From the NCBI GenBank assembly GCA_030544685.1, contig CP086683.1, positions 3,782,001 through 3,846,000 of the forward strand: DNA of 64,000 nucleotides. The letters run 5' to 3'. Positions within the stretch are counted from its first letter, which is position 1; every line of letters starts with the position of its first letter. The translations under genes were made by a program, and so were the position numbers. This stretch comes from Pseudomonas sp. B21_DOA (lineage in GTDB: Bacteria > Pseudomonadota > Gammaproteobacteria > Pseudomonadales > Pseudomonadaceae). The notes under the pieces were generated by a model. The model did no database searches and was not told the origin of the DNA. It saw nothing but the letters and a program-made list of their open reading frames with translations. Positions 10,235 through 19,081 of the stretch are shown here, in pieces.

Positions 10235-10248
10235 ATGAGAATTGTCTT
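10235..10248. promoter_or_regulatory. Cluster motif ATGAGAATTGTCTTG
   Basis: Same core as 552-567 and 6992-7004, about 140 bases upstream of the adhesin gene at 10390. Confidence 0.4.
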
Positions 10249-10389
10249 GTTTGCGAATAAATAAACTTTTTGCTCAAGCTCCTTTTTTCATTATCGTCTG
10301 CTGCCGCTTTGGTGGCGTTACTGCTGATAGTTCACGCAATCGTCCGCCATTCAAATGTTTGCAAACACGGCGAGTTCAGAGAGATTGCT

Positions 10390-11346
10390 ATGAAGTTTTC
10401 CCATGTTTTAATTGTCGGGTTTTTGTATTTACTGTCACTTAACGCAATGGCTGCAGTTTGCGAATTTTATCCCGACCATTCCAAGGGCAGTGTCAGGGTG
10501 GTTCTTCCAGCCACGATCTCGGTGCCTCGTGACACGCCCAACGGCACGGTTATCTATGAAAGCCCGATCGTGTCCCTGAGCGCCATACCCAGCTCATTCA
10601 GGTGCTCTGCGGTACACAACGAAGGTGTACGCAATACTGTCGGCGTTACTCAGCCGGGCGCGGAGATTTTTCCTATCGGAAATACCGGAATCGGCTGGCA
10701 ATGGGTCCGACCGCCATCGGGGAAAGCGTGGAAAGGCTTTCCAGGAACTACTGACACTGCTGGCGGTTGGGGTTGGAATGGTTCTGAGCACATCTTGCGT
10801 TTTGTAAAGACGGGAACTATTTCCGGCAGTGCGACGATACCCTCAGGCCAACTTGGGACCTTCGTCGCTGCAGAAATCGAGCCTCTGGCAATGAATACAA
10901 ATGGCACGCGGATCGTCTCGCAGTCTTGTGAAACGCCTGATGTGAAAGTGGATATGGGCAGCTACACCATGAGCGATTTTTTGCAGAACGGTGACTATGC
11001 CAAGGAGAAATACTTCTTTCTTGATATGAAAAACTGTCCTCCCGGAATCAATAACTTCAGGTACTCCTTTTCGCCCACTGCGGGCAGCCCTGCATGGAGC
11101 GCTGATACCGGCGTGGTACACCTCAACAGTAATTCCACTGCCAAAGGGCTGGCATTGCAAATGCGCTTCAGTGACAGGACGATACTCAAGCTGAACCAGA
11201 ATTACATAATGAAAGCGCCAACATCGAGCGGCGGTAATGCATCCGTTTCCTTGCAAGCCCGCTTCGTGCGCATCGAGCCTTCCAATGCGCAAATGCGAGC
11301 GGGCGATGCCAATGCCGAAATTGCCTTTGTCGTCGAGTATCTATGA
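10390..11346 (+). CDS. Fimbrial subunit / tip adhesin-like protein
   Basis: 318 aa with a signal peptide (MKFSHVLIVGFLYLLSLNAMA) and a two-part layout. About 150 residues come first, rich in Gly, Trp and Thr, with Cys in AVCEFYP and FRCSA. The C-terminal half resembles a pilin domain, with Cys in SQSCETPDVKVDMGSY and MKNCPPG, and ends in the strand-like NAEIAFVVEYL. Two-domain fimbrial proteins of this size usually sit at the tip and carry a lectin-like domain. The start is the Met that opens the signal peptide. An upstream in-frame extension to 10270 is not needed. The gene overlaps the convergent response regulator by 6 bases. Confidence 0.7.
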   Translation: MKFSHVLIVGFLYLLSLNAMAAVCEFYPDHSKGSVRVVLPATISVPRDTPNGTVIYESPIVSLSAIPSSFRCSAVHNEGVRNTVGVTQPGAEIFPIGNTGIGWQWVRPPSGKAWKGFPGTTDTAGGWGWNGSEHILRFVKTGTISGSATIPSGQLGTFVAAEIEPLAMNTNGTRIVSQSCETPDVKVDMGSYTMSDFLQNGDYAKEKYFFLDMKNCPPGINNFRYSFSPTAGSPAWSADTGVVHLNSNSTAKGLALQMRFSDRTILKLNQNYIMKAPTSSGGNASVSLQARFVRIEPSNAQMRAGDANAEIAFVVEYL

Positions 11347-11700
11347 GCCCAACAGCCTCTTTACCTCAGCCACAATCACCGCAATATCAAACGGCTTGGG
11401 CACCACCACATCAAACAGATCCGAGCGCTGCATGCCGATGTGCGCTTGCGCGCCACTCATGAGGATGATCGGCAAGTGTTTGACGGACGGCTGGGCACGC
11501 ACGGCTTCGGCGAATTCGAGGCCGTCCATGATCGGCATCATGAAGTCGGTGATGACCAGCGCCGGACGTTCTCTTTCCAGCACCTCGAGCGCTTTCTTGC
11601 CGTTGCTGGCGGTCACTGTCATGAAGCCCTCATCCTCAAGCGCAAAGCCAAGAATGTCAGCAATCAGATACTCGTCGTCGACTACCAGGATGGTGGTCAT
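11341..11700 (-). CDS. Single-domain CheY-like response regulator
   Basis: 119 aa consisting only of a receiver domain: acidic pair VVDDE, phospho-acceptor Asp in LVITDFMMPIMDG, Ser in ILMSGA and Lys in VVPKPFD. It has no output domain. It starts 23 bases after the KaiC-like gene on the same strand, so the two form an operon. Receiver proteins beside KaiC-like ATPases are common in proteobacteria and may couple phosphorylation to the ATPase. No cognate histidine kinase is adjacent. Confidence 0.88.
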   Translation of the reverse strand: MTTILVVDDEYLIADILGFALEDEGFMTVTASNGKKALEVLERERPALVITDFMMPIMDGLEFAEAVRAQPSVKHLPIILMSGAQAHIGMQRSDLFDVVVPKPFDIAVIVAEVKRLLGS

Positions 11701-11723
11701 GTTATTTCAACCCGCTTGAAGAC

Positions 11724-13160
11724 TTACGAAATTGAACCAGGCAATGACTCAGCTGCGACTGAAGGTTCATTTTTCAAAGCCTTTTCCAGGAACACATCTT
11801 GATCACGGACAACCACCTCGAACCGCGACGGGTTGTAGGAGCTATCACGTACCTTAAGAATGGAAAGCGTCCTGCGAAGTTCAGCGTGATTCTCAAAGAA
11901 ACGCATGAGTATCAGGTTGTCGACAATACTGGACAGGTCAGAGTTCGGTGCGCTGACCTCGGAGCCGAACAAATCGCGCATTTCCCAGGAGGCGAACACC
12001 GTCACGCCTCTGGAACGCAGTTCGTTCATCAATGCACTGAAAAAGTCGGTGATGCGTTCCGGGGTGGTTGACACCCGTGTCATGCCGCTCAGGCTATCGA
12101 TGAACAGGCGCTTGATGCCTTTCTCATCGACCAGGCTCAGCAGGCGTGCGCCGAGGCCGTCGAGCAAACCCTCGGTGGTGGGCTGCCAGGCAATGCTCAA
12201 TGCGCCGCTGTGTTCCATGTGTTCAATATCGATGCCCAGCGAACGGCCTTTCAGGCGCAGGCGCTGCGGGCTTTCATAGAAACCGAAATGCAGGCCAGGC
12301 GCTTCGGCCGTAGATTGCGCCAGAAACTTCAGGCCCAGCGTGGTTTTGCCGATGCCGGAAGGCCCCATGACCAGCGTGACGCTGGAGCTGTGCAAGCCGC
12401 CACCGAAGATCTCGTCGAGCGACGCAATGCCGCTTGGAATGCGCGTCATGTCCGCGCTGTCAGGGGCGGAAGGGCGCTTGTAGAGACTTTCGAGGCGCGG
12501 GTAGACGACCAGGCCGTTATCGGTGATTTCGCATTCGTGAAGACCGGTCAACGCGCCGCTGCCGCGAGTCTTGCGCAAATGAATGCGGCGTACCGAACGG
12601 GTACCGAAAAGCTCTTCGCCCATTTCGATGACGCCGTCGACCATCGTGTGTTCCGGGCTGCCGTCATCCAGGCGTGAGCTGGTGAGAAACAGCACGGTGC
12701 AACCGGCGAAGGCTGCGTGGCCTTGCAGCTCGGAGATGAATTTTTCGTGTCGATCGGCGAGTCGGCTTTGGAGCGTGCATTGAGCAGGCCGTCGACGACC
12801 ATGACGGTCGCCTTCTGCCGAGTGATTTCGCGTCGCAGCAGCTTCACGACTTCATCGAGGCCTTCGTTTTCCAGCGTATCGAATGCGCTGACAAATTGAA
12901 TTTCGGCTCCCACTCGCGATGAATCAAAAAACTCATCGTCGACAGGAACTGGAACAGCCGGTCGTGCGACTCGGCCAGCAACGTGGCGACCAGTACACGA
13001 CCGCCGTTACGGGCATGGTGAAAACCGAGCTGGTTGGCAAGGATGGTTTTGCCGGAACCCGGGCGGCCTTGAATGATGTACGAAGCGCCGGCGACAAAGC
13101 CCCCTGAAGCAGCGCGTCGAGCCCTTCGATCCCGCTTTGAAGGCGTTTTAGCTTTTCCAC
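11724..13160 (-). CDS. KaiC-like double-domain RecA/P-loop ATPase (three apparent frameshifts)
   Basis: Repaired length 479 aa, close to the KaiC family size. Two KaiC/RecA domains are each marked by a Walker A motif: GRPGSGKT near residue 32 and GPSGIGKTT in the second half. The second domain has a Walker B-like LFIDSLSGM. Starts at GTG 13160 with AGGG 6 bases upstream. The frame is broken at 13100-13104 (C run), 12926-12931 (A run) and 12741-12745 (T run). One base added at each gives one continuous KaiC-like protein. No KaiA or KaiB gene is present, so a circadian role is not implied. These proteins in heterotrophs are linked to stress or two-component signalling, consistent with the CheY-like neighbour. 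Confidence 0.85.
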
Positions 13161-13393
13161 AATGCGACCCTGATCTGAAAAACAGGCTTGTTCAGCCCAA
13201 TGGGTGAAATGCTAACGCCATTTCCGGTTAAGGGCCATAAAGGCTGGGGAAAAGTAGCGTTTTTGCAATGTGAACCTGGCACGTGACTGCTCGGGATCAG
13301 GGAGTAGGGACAAGCGCCGCACAGGAAGATTCGATTTTTCGAAACCCGGAAGCCGACATACATATGCGCTGCTGCGGACCATGAGGGTAACGC

Positions 13394-13422
13394 TTGCCAC
13401 TTTGCTTTCATGAAATCGTCAC
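13394..13422 (+). promoter_or_regulatory. Candidate tandem Pho box upstream of pstS
   Basis: Three 7-base half-sites in 11-base phase, TTGCCAC, CTTTCAT and TCGTCAC, are separated by 4-base spacers. They match the CTGTCAT repeat of the PhoB box in 6/7 (against TTGTCAC), 6/7 and 4/7 positions. The array ends 47 bases before the pstS start, as expected for PhoB activation under phosphate limitation. The remaining upstream DNA (13161-13393) shows nothing else I can support. Confidence 0.6.
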
Positions 13423-13469
13423 AAAACTGCTGCAGAGTTCGGGAGCCCGTAATCACTAGGTGTCATTTA

Positions 13470-14501
13470 ATGAAAAGTTTGATGAAGTCTGCTGCGCTCG
13501 CCATTGCGGTATCTCTTTGTGCCACCTCGGCCTCCTTTGCAGCAGAAAATGTTCGCCTGACGGGGTCCGGAGCAAGTTTCCCGGCGCCGATCTACCTGAC
13601 CTGGTTCAAGGATTTCAGCAAGAAGTCCGATGGCGTCACTGTCGATTACCAATCCAAGGGCAGTGGCGCGGGCGTACAGGACTTCTTGAACAAAACCGTG
13701 GATTTCGCTGCCAGTGACTCGGCAATGAAAGACGAAGATATCGCCAAGGTCGCCGAAGGCGTGCAGTTGCTGCCAATGACCGCCGGGGAAATCGTGCTGG
13801 CCTATAACCTGCCGGGCAATCCCAAGGGTCTGAAGCTGCCACGCGACGTCTATTCCAACATTTTCCTGGGCAAGATCACGCGCTGGAACGATCCGCAGAT
13901 CGTCGCAGCCAACCCGGACCTGAAACTCTCCGATACCCCGATCACCGTTGTCGTGCGTGCAGATTCCAGCGGTACGACCGCGGTATTCACCAAGCACCTG
14001 GCAACCGTCAACGCCGAGTTCAAGCAGGCGTTGGGTGAGGGCAACACCGTCAACTGGCCGGCCAGTGACAAGTTCATCAAATCGCCGAAAAACGATGGCG
14101 TGACGGCGACCGTGCGCCAGACCCCAGGTGCGATTGGTTACATCGAATATGGCTTCGCCAAGCTGGCCAAGGTCGACTTTGCGCAGTTGCAGAACAAGGC
14201 TGGCAATTACGTCGTGCCAAACGCCGAAAGCGGTGCCGAGGCCCTGGCGGCGGTGAAGATGCCGGAAAACCTGGTGGCCTGGCTGCCTGATCCGGACGGT
14301 GCCAAGTCCTATCCGATCACCTCTTATACCTGGATGATTTTCCGCAAGGACAATGGCAACCCGGCCAAGGCCAAAGCCATGCGTGAAATGGTCGAATACA
14401 GCCTGACCGAGGGGCAGAAGATTGCCGATTCGATGGGTTACATCCCGTTGCCGCAATCGGTCGTCGAACAGGTTCGTAAAGCGTCCGCCAACATTCAGTA
14501 A
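13470..14501 (+). CDS. pstS: Phosphate ABC transporter substrate-binding protein PstS
   Basis: 343 aa with a signal peptide (MKSLMKSAALAIAVSLCATSASFAAE). Phosphate-binding loops typical of PstS are present: LTGSGASFPAPIYLTWF, YQSKGSGAGVQDF, ASDSAMKD and RADSSGTTAVFT. It captures inorganic phosphate in the periplasm for the PstCAB channel. The start at 13470 is chosen because it opens the signal peptide. An in-frame extension to 13410 would cover the Pho box. First gene of pstSCAB. Confidence 0.96.
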   Translation: MKSLMKSAALAIAVSLCATSASFAAENVRLTGSGASFPAPIYLTWFKDFSKKSDGVTVDYQSKGSGAGVQDFLNKTVDFAASDSAMKDEDIAKVAEGVQLLPMTAGEIVLAYNLPGNPKGLKLPRDVYSNIFLGKITRWNDPQIVAANPDLKLSDTPITVVVRADSSGTTAVFTKHLATVNAEFKQALGEGNTVNWPASDKFIKSPKNDGVTATVRQTPGAIGYIEYGFAKLAKVDFAQLQNKAGNYVVPNAESGAEALAAVKMPENLVAWLPDPDGAKSYPITSYTWMIFRKDNGNPAKAKAMREMVEYSLTEGQKIADSMGYIPLPQSVVEQVRKASANIQ

Positions 14502-14511
14502 CGCCATGAGG

Positions 14512-14549
14512 TCTCTCTCGGCGTGTGCGTCTGCGCCACGCCGGGAGAG
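14512..14549 (+). terminator. Hairpin between pstS and pstC (attenuator or mRNA stabiliser)
   Basis: TCTCTCGGCGTG and CACGCCGGGAGA form a strong stem followed by GTTTT, inside the 73-base gap between pstS and pstC. Such intercistronic hairpins often let the binding protein be made in excess over the membrane subunits, by partial termination or 3'-end protection. Confidence 0.6.
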
Positions 14550-14574
14550 TTTTCCCCTGTTCCGGACTTAGCCC

Positions 14575-15539
14575 ATGAACAAACCTTTTGTCGTACCGGT
14601 TAATCCCGACTCTGCCTGCCAGCCACCCTCGACGAAGGATTTCCTGGTTGATCGCACCTTCCGCGCGCTCGCACGCATCGGTGTGGTACTGATTCTGGCG
14701 CTGGTATTTGCACTGGTTTTCGAAGTCGGACGCAAGGCACTTCCCGGTATGGAGAAGCACGGCTTCGATGTGCTTCTGGGCAGCGTGTGGGACGTCAACC
14801 AAGGCAAATACGGCATCCTGCCGGCCATCTGGGGCACGCTCTACAGCGCCTTCATCGCTTTGCTGATCGCCGGTGTCTTTGGCGTGAGCATGGCGATATT
14901 CCTGACCCAGGATTTCCTGCCGACCAAGCTCGCTGCGCTGTTTCGTACCATCGTCGAACTGCTCGCAGCCATTCCCAGCGTGGTCTATGGCCTGTGGGGG
15001 ATCTATGTGGTGATCCCGGCAATTCGGCCGCTGACCACCTGGTTGAACAGCGAATTGGGCTGGATACCTTTTTCGGCACGTCCCTGAGCGGTCCGGGCCT
15101 GCTGCCCGCAGCGCTGGTACTGGCGATCATGATTCTGCCGACCATTGCCGCCGTGTCGCAGGACGCGCTGACGGCTGTGCCGATGAAAACCAAACAGGCC
15201 GCATACGGCATGGGCACTACGCATTGGGAAGCGATTCTCAAAGTAATGGTGCCTTCGGCCGCCACCGGCATCTTCGGCTCGCTGGTGCTGGGCCTCGGAC
15301 GCGCGCTGGGTGAAACCATGGCGCTGGCCATGCTGGTCGGCAATGCCAACAACATTTCCCTCTCGCTGTTTGCACCGGCCAACACGCTTGCCGCTCTGCT
15401 GGCGCTGAACTTCCCCGAAGCCGGGCCGAACGAGATCGAGGTGTTGATGTATGCCGCGCTCGTGCTGATGTTGATTACGCTGATCGTGAACATTTTCGGC
15501 TCGATGATCATGATGTACGCCCAACGGGGTAACAAGTGA
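14575..15539 (+). CDS. pstC: Phosphate ABC transporter permease PstC (apparent frameshift)
   Basis: Repaired length 321 aa. Multiple membrane segments and the permease coupling loop (AAYGMGTTHWEAILKVMVPSA) are present. The sequence IPSVVYGLWGIYVVIPAIRP is typical of PstC. The frame breaks at the T run 15069-15073. One added base joins LGWIPF to FGTSLSGPGLLPA. With PstA it forms the membrane channel for phosphate. Its stop overlaps the pstA start by one base (TGATG). Confidence 0.93.
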
Positions 15540-16450
15540 TGACTGATCTGACCGCAGCAACAGACCTGACGGCGCCAACCGGTGCGATGCCCAGCTTGCA
15601 ACGCAGGTTCGAGGGCCGCGCGCTGCGCAGCCTGATCCTGACCACCCTGGTCTGGGCAGGTGCTTTGCTGGCCAGCGTGCCGCTGATTTCCGTGCTCTAC
15701 ATGCTGATCACTCGTGGTGGCGCACGTCTGAACCTTGAAGTCTTTACCGAACTGCCGCCGACCGGCTTCGAGATGGGCGGCGGTTTCGGCAATGCGATGG
15801 CAGGTACTTTCGTAATGGTCGGTATCGCGGCAGCGATCGCGGTGCCGGTCGGGATCATGGCGGCCATCTTCCTGGCTGAACTGGGGCCGGACAGCAAGCT
15901 AGGGAACGCCGCGCGTTTTGCCGCCAAAATGCTTACGGGCCTGCCGTCGATCCTGGCGGGGGTGTTTGCCTACGCTTTGGTAGTAATGACGACTGGCACG
16001 TATTCGGCACCGGCAGGTGGCGTGGCGCTCGCCGTCCTGATGCTGCCTATCGTGGTGCTGACCGCCGAAGAGTCGATGCGGATGGTGCCCAAGATCATGA
16101 AAGATGCTGCTTATGGCATGGGCTGCACCCGCTCGCAGGTCATCTGGAAAATCATCTTGCCGACCGGCATGCCGGCGATCCTGACTGGCGTGATGCTCGC
16201 CGTGGCGCGTGCCGCCGGCGAGACGGCACCGTTGTTGTTTACCGCGCTGTTCAGCAACTACTGGATCTACCACCAGGGCAATCTCGATGTCATGAATCCG
16301 ACTGCCTCACTGGCGGTGCTGATCTACAACTTCTCCGGCATGCCTTTCGATAACCAGCTCGAGCTCGCATGGGCGGCCTCGTTGGTGCTGGTGATGATCG
16401 TGCTGTTCGTGAACATCATCAGCCGGATTTTCGGCAAGCCCAAGTATTAA
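15539..16450 (+). CDS. pstA: Phosphate ABC transporter permease PstA
   Basis: 303 aa, six predicted membrane segments. It has the PstA-type region LTGLPSILAGVFAYALVVMT and the coupling loop AAYGMGCTRSQVIWKIILPT. The ATG at 15539 overlaps the pstC stop codon, suggesting translational coupling. A GTG directly before it (15536) is an alternative. Partner of PstC in the inner membrane. Confidence 0.95.
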   Translation: MTDLTAATDLTAPTGAMPSLQRRFEGRALRSLILTTLVWAGALLASVPLISVLYMLITRGGARLNLEVFTELPPTGFEMGGGFGNAMAGTFVMVGIAAAIAVPVGIMAAIFLAELGPDSKLGNAARFAAKMLTGLPSILAGVFAYALVVMTTGTYSAPAGGVALAVLMLPIVVLTAEESMRMVPKIMKDAAYGMGCTRSQVIWKIILPTGMPAILTGVMLAVARAAGETAPLLFTALFSNYWIYHQGNLDVMNPTASLAVLIYNFSGMPFDNQLELAWAASLVLVMIVLFVNIISRIFGKPKY

Positions 16451-16468
16451 GAACGGGAGCATCTGATT

Positions 16469-17287
16469 TTGAACGTATCCACTGCGCAAATTGCCGCTCC
16501 GTTTGTCACCCAGGCGCCTGTAGTCATGGACTGCAAACTGGACAAGATTTTCTACGGCAACTTCATGGCAGTACGTGACAGCCACGTGCCGATCGAGAAA
16601 AACAAGATCACCGGATTCATCGGTCCCTCAGGCTGCGGCAAAAGCACCGTGCTGCGCAGTCTCAACCGGATGAACGATCTGGTGAAGGGCTTTCGCTTCG
16701 AGGGCCATGTGCATTTCCTCGGCCAGGACGTCTACGGCAAGGGCGTCGATCCGGTGGTCGTACGCCGCTACATCGGCATGGTGTTTCAACAGCCTAACCC
16801 GTTCTCGATGAGCATCTTCGACAACGTGGCTTTTGGTCTTCGCCTCAATCGCTACAAGGGCGATATCGGTGACCGCGTCAAGCATGCGCTGCAAGGCGCC
16901 GCGCTGTGGGACGAAGTCAAGGACAAGCTCAAGGTCAGCGGCCTGTCGCTCTCCGGTGGCCAGCAACAACGCCTGTGTATCGCCCGGGCGATCGCCACTG
17001 AGCCGGAAGTCCTGCTGCTGGATGAGCCTTGTTCGGCACTGGACCCGATCGCCACTAGGCGCGTCGAAGAATTGATGGTCGAGTTGAAGAAGGACTACAC
17101 CATCGCACTGGTGACCCACAACATGCAGCAAGCCATCCGTGTTGCTGACACCACGGCGTTTTTCTCAGTGGATATTTCCCAGGGCACACGCACCGGTTAT
17201 CTAGTCGAGATGGGCCCGACGGCGCAGATCTTCGACAACCCGCGTGAACAGATGACCGGCGATTACATCAGCGGCAAGTTCAGCTAA
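16469..17287 (+). CDS. pstB: Phosphate ABC transporter ATP-binding protein PstB
   Basis: 272 aa. Walker [11 protein letters not shown]-loop FQQPNPF, signature [16 protein letters not shown], Walker [13 protein letters not shown] and the switch His in LVTHNMQQA are all intact. It drives phosphate import through PstCA. The TTG start with GGGAG about 10 bases upstream is weak. The conserved part begins near residue 25, so the precise start is uncertain. phoU, which often follows pstB, is absent here and replaced by the gene at 17381. Confidence 0.95.
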   Translation: MNVSTAQIAAPFVTQAPVVMDCKLDKIFYGNFMAVRDSHVPIEKNKITGFIGPSGCGKSTVLRSLNRMNDLVKGFRFEGHVHFLGQDVYGKGVDPVVVRRYIGMVFQQPNPFSMSIFDNVAFGLRLNRYKGDIGDRVKHALQGAALWDEVKDKLKVSGLSLSGGQQQRLCIARAIATEPEVLLLDEPCSALDPIATRRVEELMVELKKDYTIALVTHNMQQAIRVADTTAFFSVDISQGTRTGYLVEMGPTAQIFDNPREQMTGDYISGKFS

Positions 17288-17380
17288 TTCACAGCACCGG
17301 TCACGGCCGCCTATCTGCACAAGCCAAATGGATTTGGCGGGCACCGGTGGACATTTACCAAGCGTTTCCAAGGAGCTCCA

Positions 17381-18081
17381 ATGCCTGCCAAGCATCGTCT
17401 TGATTTGCCTGCGATTGAACGTGCACTGCGGGAAGTGCAGAGCCGTTTCGCCGAGCTCAGCCGGCACTTCACCGAACCTAGGGACCCGTTCACTGACGAA
17501 GTTCTGCACAATATGCTTGAAGGCTATGCGTTGGTTGACGAGTATGTTGCCCGCGGCGTCGACCTGTTCGATCTGCAGCAACTGAACCTGATGCTGGAGA
17601 TCAATGCCACAGTGCTTTGTGGCCGGGATCCGGCGCGCCGGCTGGAATACGCTCAGCATCTGGCAGCCACCGAGGCGCATTTCTTCAACAACGTCGAGGG
17701 CGGCATCAAGGACTTGTACAACTGGTATTGCGCGTATCGCAGTGAGTCAGTCTGGAAGCGTGCAGCGGGCGTCTATGTGCGCATTCTGAGCAAGCCGCAG
17801 CTGTTTATCGAAGGCAATAACCGCAGTGGCTCGCTGATTGTCAGCTACTTGCTCATGCGGGCAGGGCTGCCTCCATTCGTGTTGACGCTTGAAAACGCCG
17901 AGGGCTATTTCAACCCGTCCTCGGTCATCCGCAACTCCGCCAAGCATGGCGTCAAGGCGTTGTACGAATTGCCCAAGATCAAGAAAAATATGCAGCATTC
18001 TTAGAAGAACAGGCGCCCGATCCAATGAAGTTCTTTCTCAAGGGCAAGCCTTTGCCTGTCTCTCAGGGTGGCCAGCGATGA
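17381..18081 (+). CDS. Degenerate Fic-fold protein linked to pst (apparent frameshift)
   Basis: Repaired length 233 aa. It carries a segment that lines up with the Fic active-site helix and the helix after it: QLFIEGNNRSGS then LIVSYLLMRAGLPP, compared with the usual HPFxxGNGRTGR...LLLRAGYPP. The catalytic His is replaced by Gln and the second Arg by Ser, so classical AMP transfer is doubtful. AAGGAG lies 7 bases before the ATG, 93 bases after pstB. The frame breaks at the A run 17984-17988. One added A extends the protein through LEEQAPDPMKFF to the TGA at 18079-18081. That TGA overlaps the start of the next gene (ATGA), which independently supports the repair. Function unknown; the fold assignment is inference from the motif. 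Confidence 0.65.
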
Positions 18082-18719
18082 GCTGGGCTCCAGCATTTGC
18101 CAGATTGAAAACCTTCGGCAGCCGGGCAGGGCAGGCTATCCGCTGCGCTTTGCCGCAGTTGTTCGAACGTCAACGCATACGGATTTCGTTCGATATCGAT
18201 GACACGCTCGCTTGCCAGCTCCACCACTGCGCAGTCGAGAACAGTCGACTACCGGCCTGTATTCATCGCTGGTTGGGTGAGCCGTTGCGGATGGGCACAC
18301 GATCGCTGATCCGAGAGCTGCGTCGCCAGGATTGCAGTGTCTGGGTCTACACCTCATCCGGGCGCACGCCGTCCTATATCAGGCGCTGGTTGGCGCTGTA
18401 CGGGATCCGCGTCGACGGTGTGGTCAACAGCGTGCTGCACAACCGTGCGCTGACGGCGCACGGGATGTCGAATGCGCCTTCCAAGTATCCGCCAGCGTTC
18501 GATATCGACTTGCATGTCGATGATTCGGAGGGCGTGCAGATTGAAGGCAAGGATCATGGCTTCCGGGTGGTCGTGGTGCATCCCGAGGATGATCGCTGGG
18601 CGCAGAAAGTGCTGGATTCGGTGGCCAGGGTCCAGGCGCAGCTCGCCTGGCAGCAAATGTTCAGACCTCAGGCGCCGGTGCAACAGCGTGCGGAGGCTGT
18701 CTTTGAGCCGCTTGGCTGA
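18078..18719 (+). CDS. HAD-superfamily-like protein, probably phosphatase
   Basis: 213 aa. HAD motif I appears as RISFDIDDTLAC (DxDxT), motif II as VWVYTSSGRTP, and motif IV as DLHVDDSEGV. These acidic residues would bind Mg2+ and form the phospho-aspartate. The substrate is unknown. The start overlaps the stop of the Fic-like gene, so the two are translationally coupled and lie in the likely phosphate-regulated pst transcript. A role in phosphate scavenging or in reversing a modification is possible but not shown. Confidence 0.65.
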   Translation: MSWAPAFARLKTFGSRAGQAIRCALPQLFERQRIRISFDIDDTLACQLHHCAVENSRLPACIHRWLGEPLRMGTRSLIRELRRQDCSVWVYTSSGRTPSYIRRWLALYGIRVDGVVNSVLHNRALTAHGMSNAPSKYPPAFDIDLHVDDSEGVQIEGKDHGFRVVVVHPEDDRWAQKVLDSVARVQAQLAWQQMFRPQAPVQQRAEAVFEPLG

Positions 18720-18830
18720 GTGAATACGCATTGGCTATCTGGACAGCAGCGCCTCAGGTGTACGAGGCACTGCTGAGAAATGACTCAATAGATGCGCAAA
18801 CGCTGCTGTGTAAACATGTCTCGCAGAAAC

Positions 18831-18860
18831 GACAAAGCCCTGAATAATCAGGGCTTTGTC
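18831..18860 (-). terminator. Terminator downstream of tRNA-Ser
   Basis: GACAAAGCCCTGA and TCAGGGCTTTGTC form a 13-bp perfect stem with a 4-base loop, 10 bases beyond the tRNA 3' end. The T tract on the - strand is short. Confidence 0.7.
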
Positions 18861-18870
18861 GTACATAAGA

Positions 18871-18958
18871 TGGCGGAGGCGATGGGATTCGAACTCATGG
18901 ACCTGTTACAGTCGACGGTTTTCAAGACCGTTGCCTTAAACCACTCGGCCACACCTCC
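18871..18958 (-). tRNA. tRNA-Ser(TGA)
   Basis: An 88-nt class II tRNA on the reverse strand. Acceptor stem GGAGGTG/CGCCTCC, anticodon stem ACGGT/ACCGT with loop CTTGAAA (anticodon TGA), long variable arm, T loop GTTCGAATC, and encoded CCA. Confidence 0.96.
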
Positions 18959-19081
18959 GTTTGCGTTGCGGGCGCCATAATACCTGAATGAAACACACTG
19001 TCAAACTCTCTGCATGGCTTGTTACAGAGCGTCTGTTATGATCTTTGCGACTGAACGTTTCAAACCAACAGGAGTGTCGCC

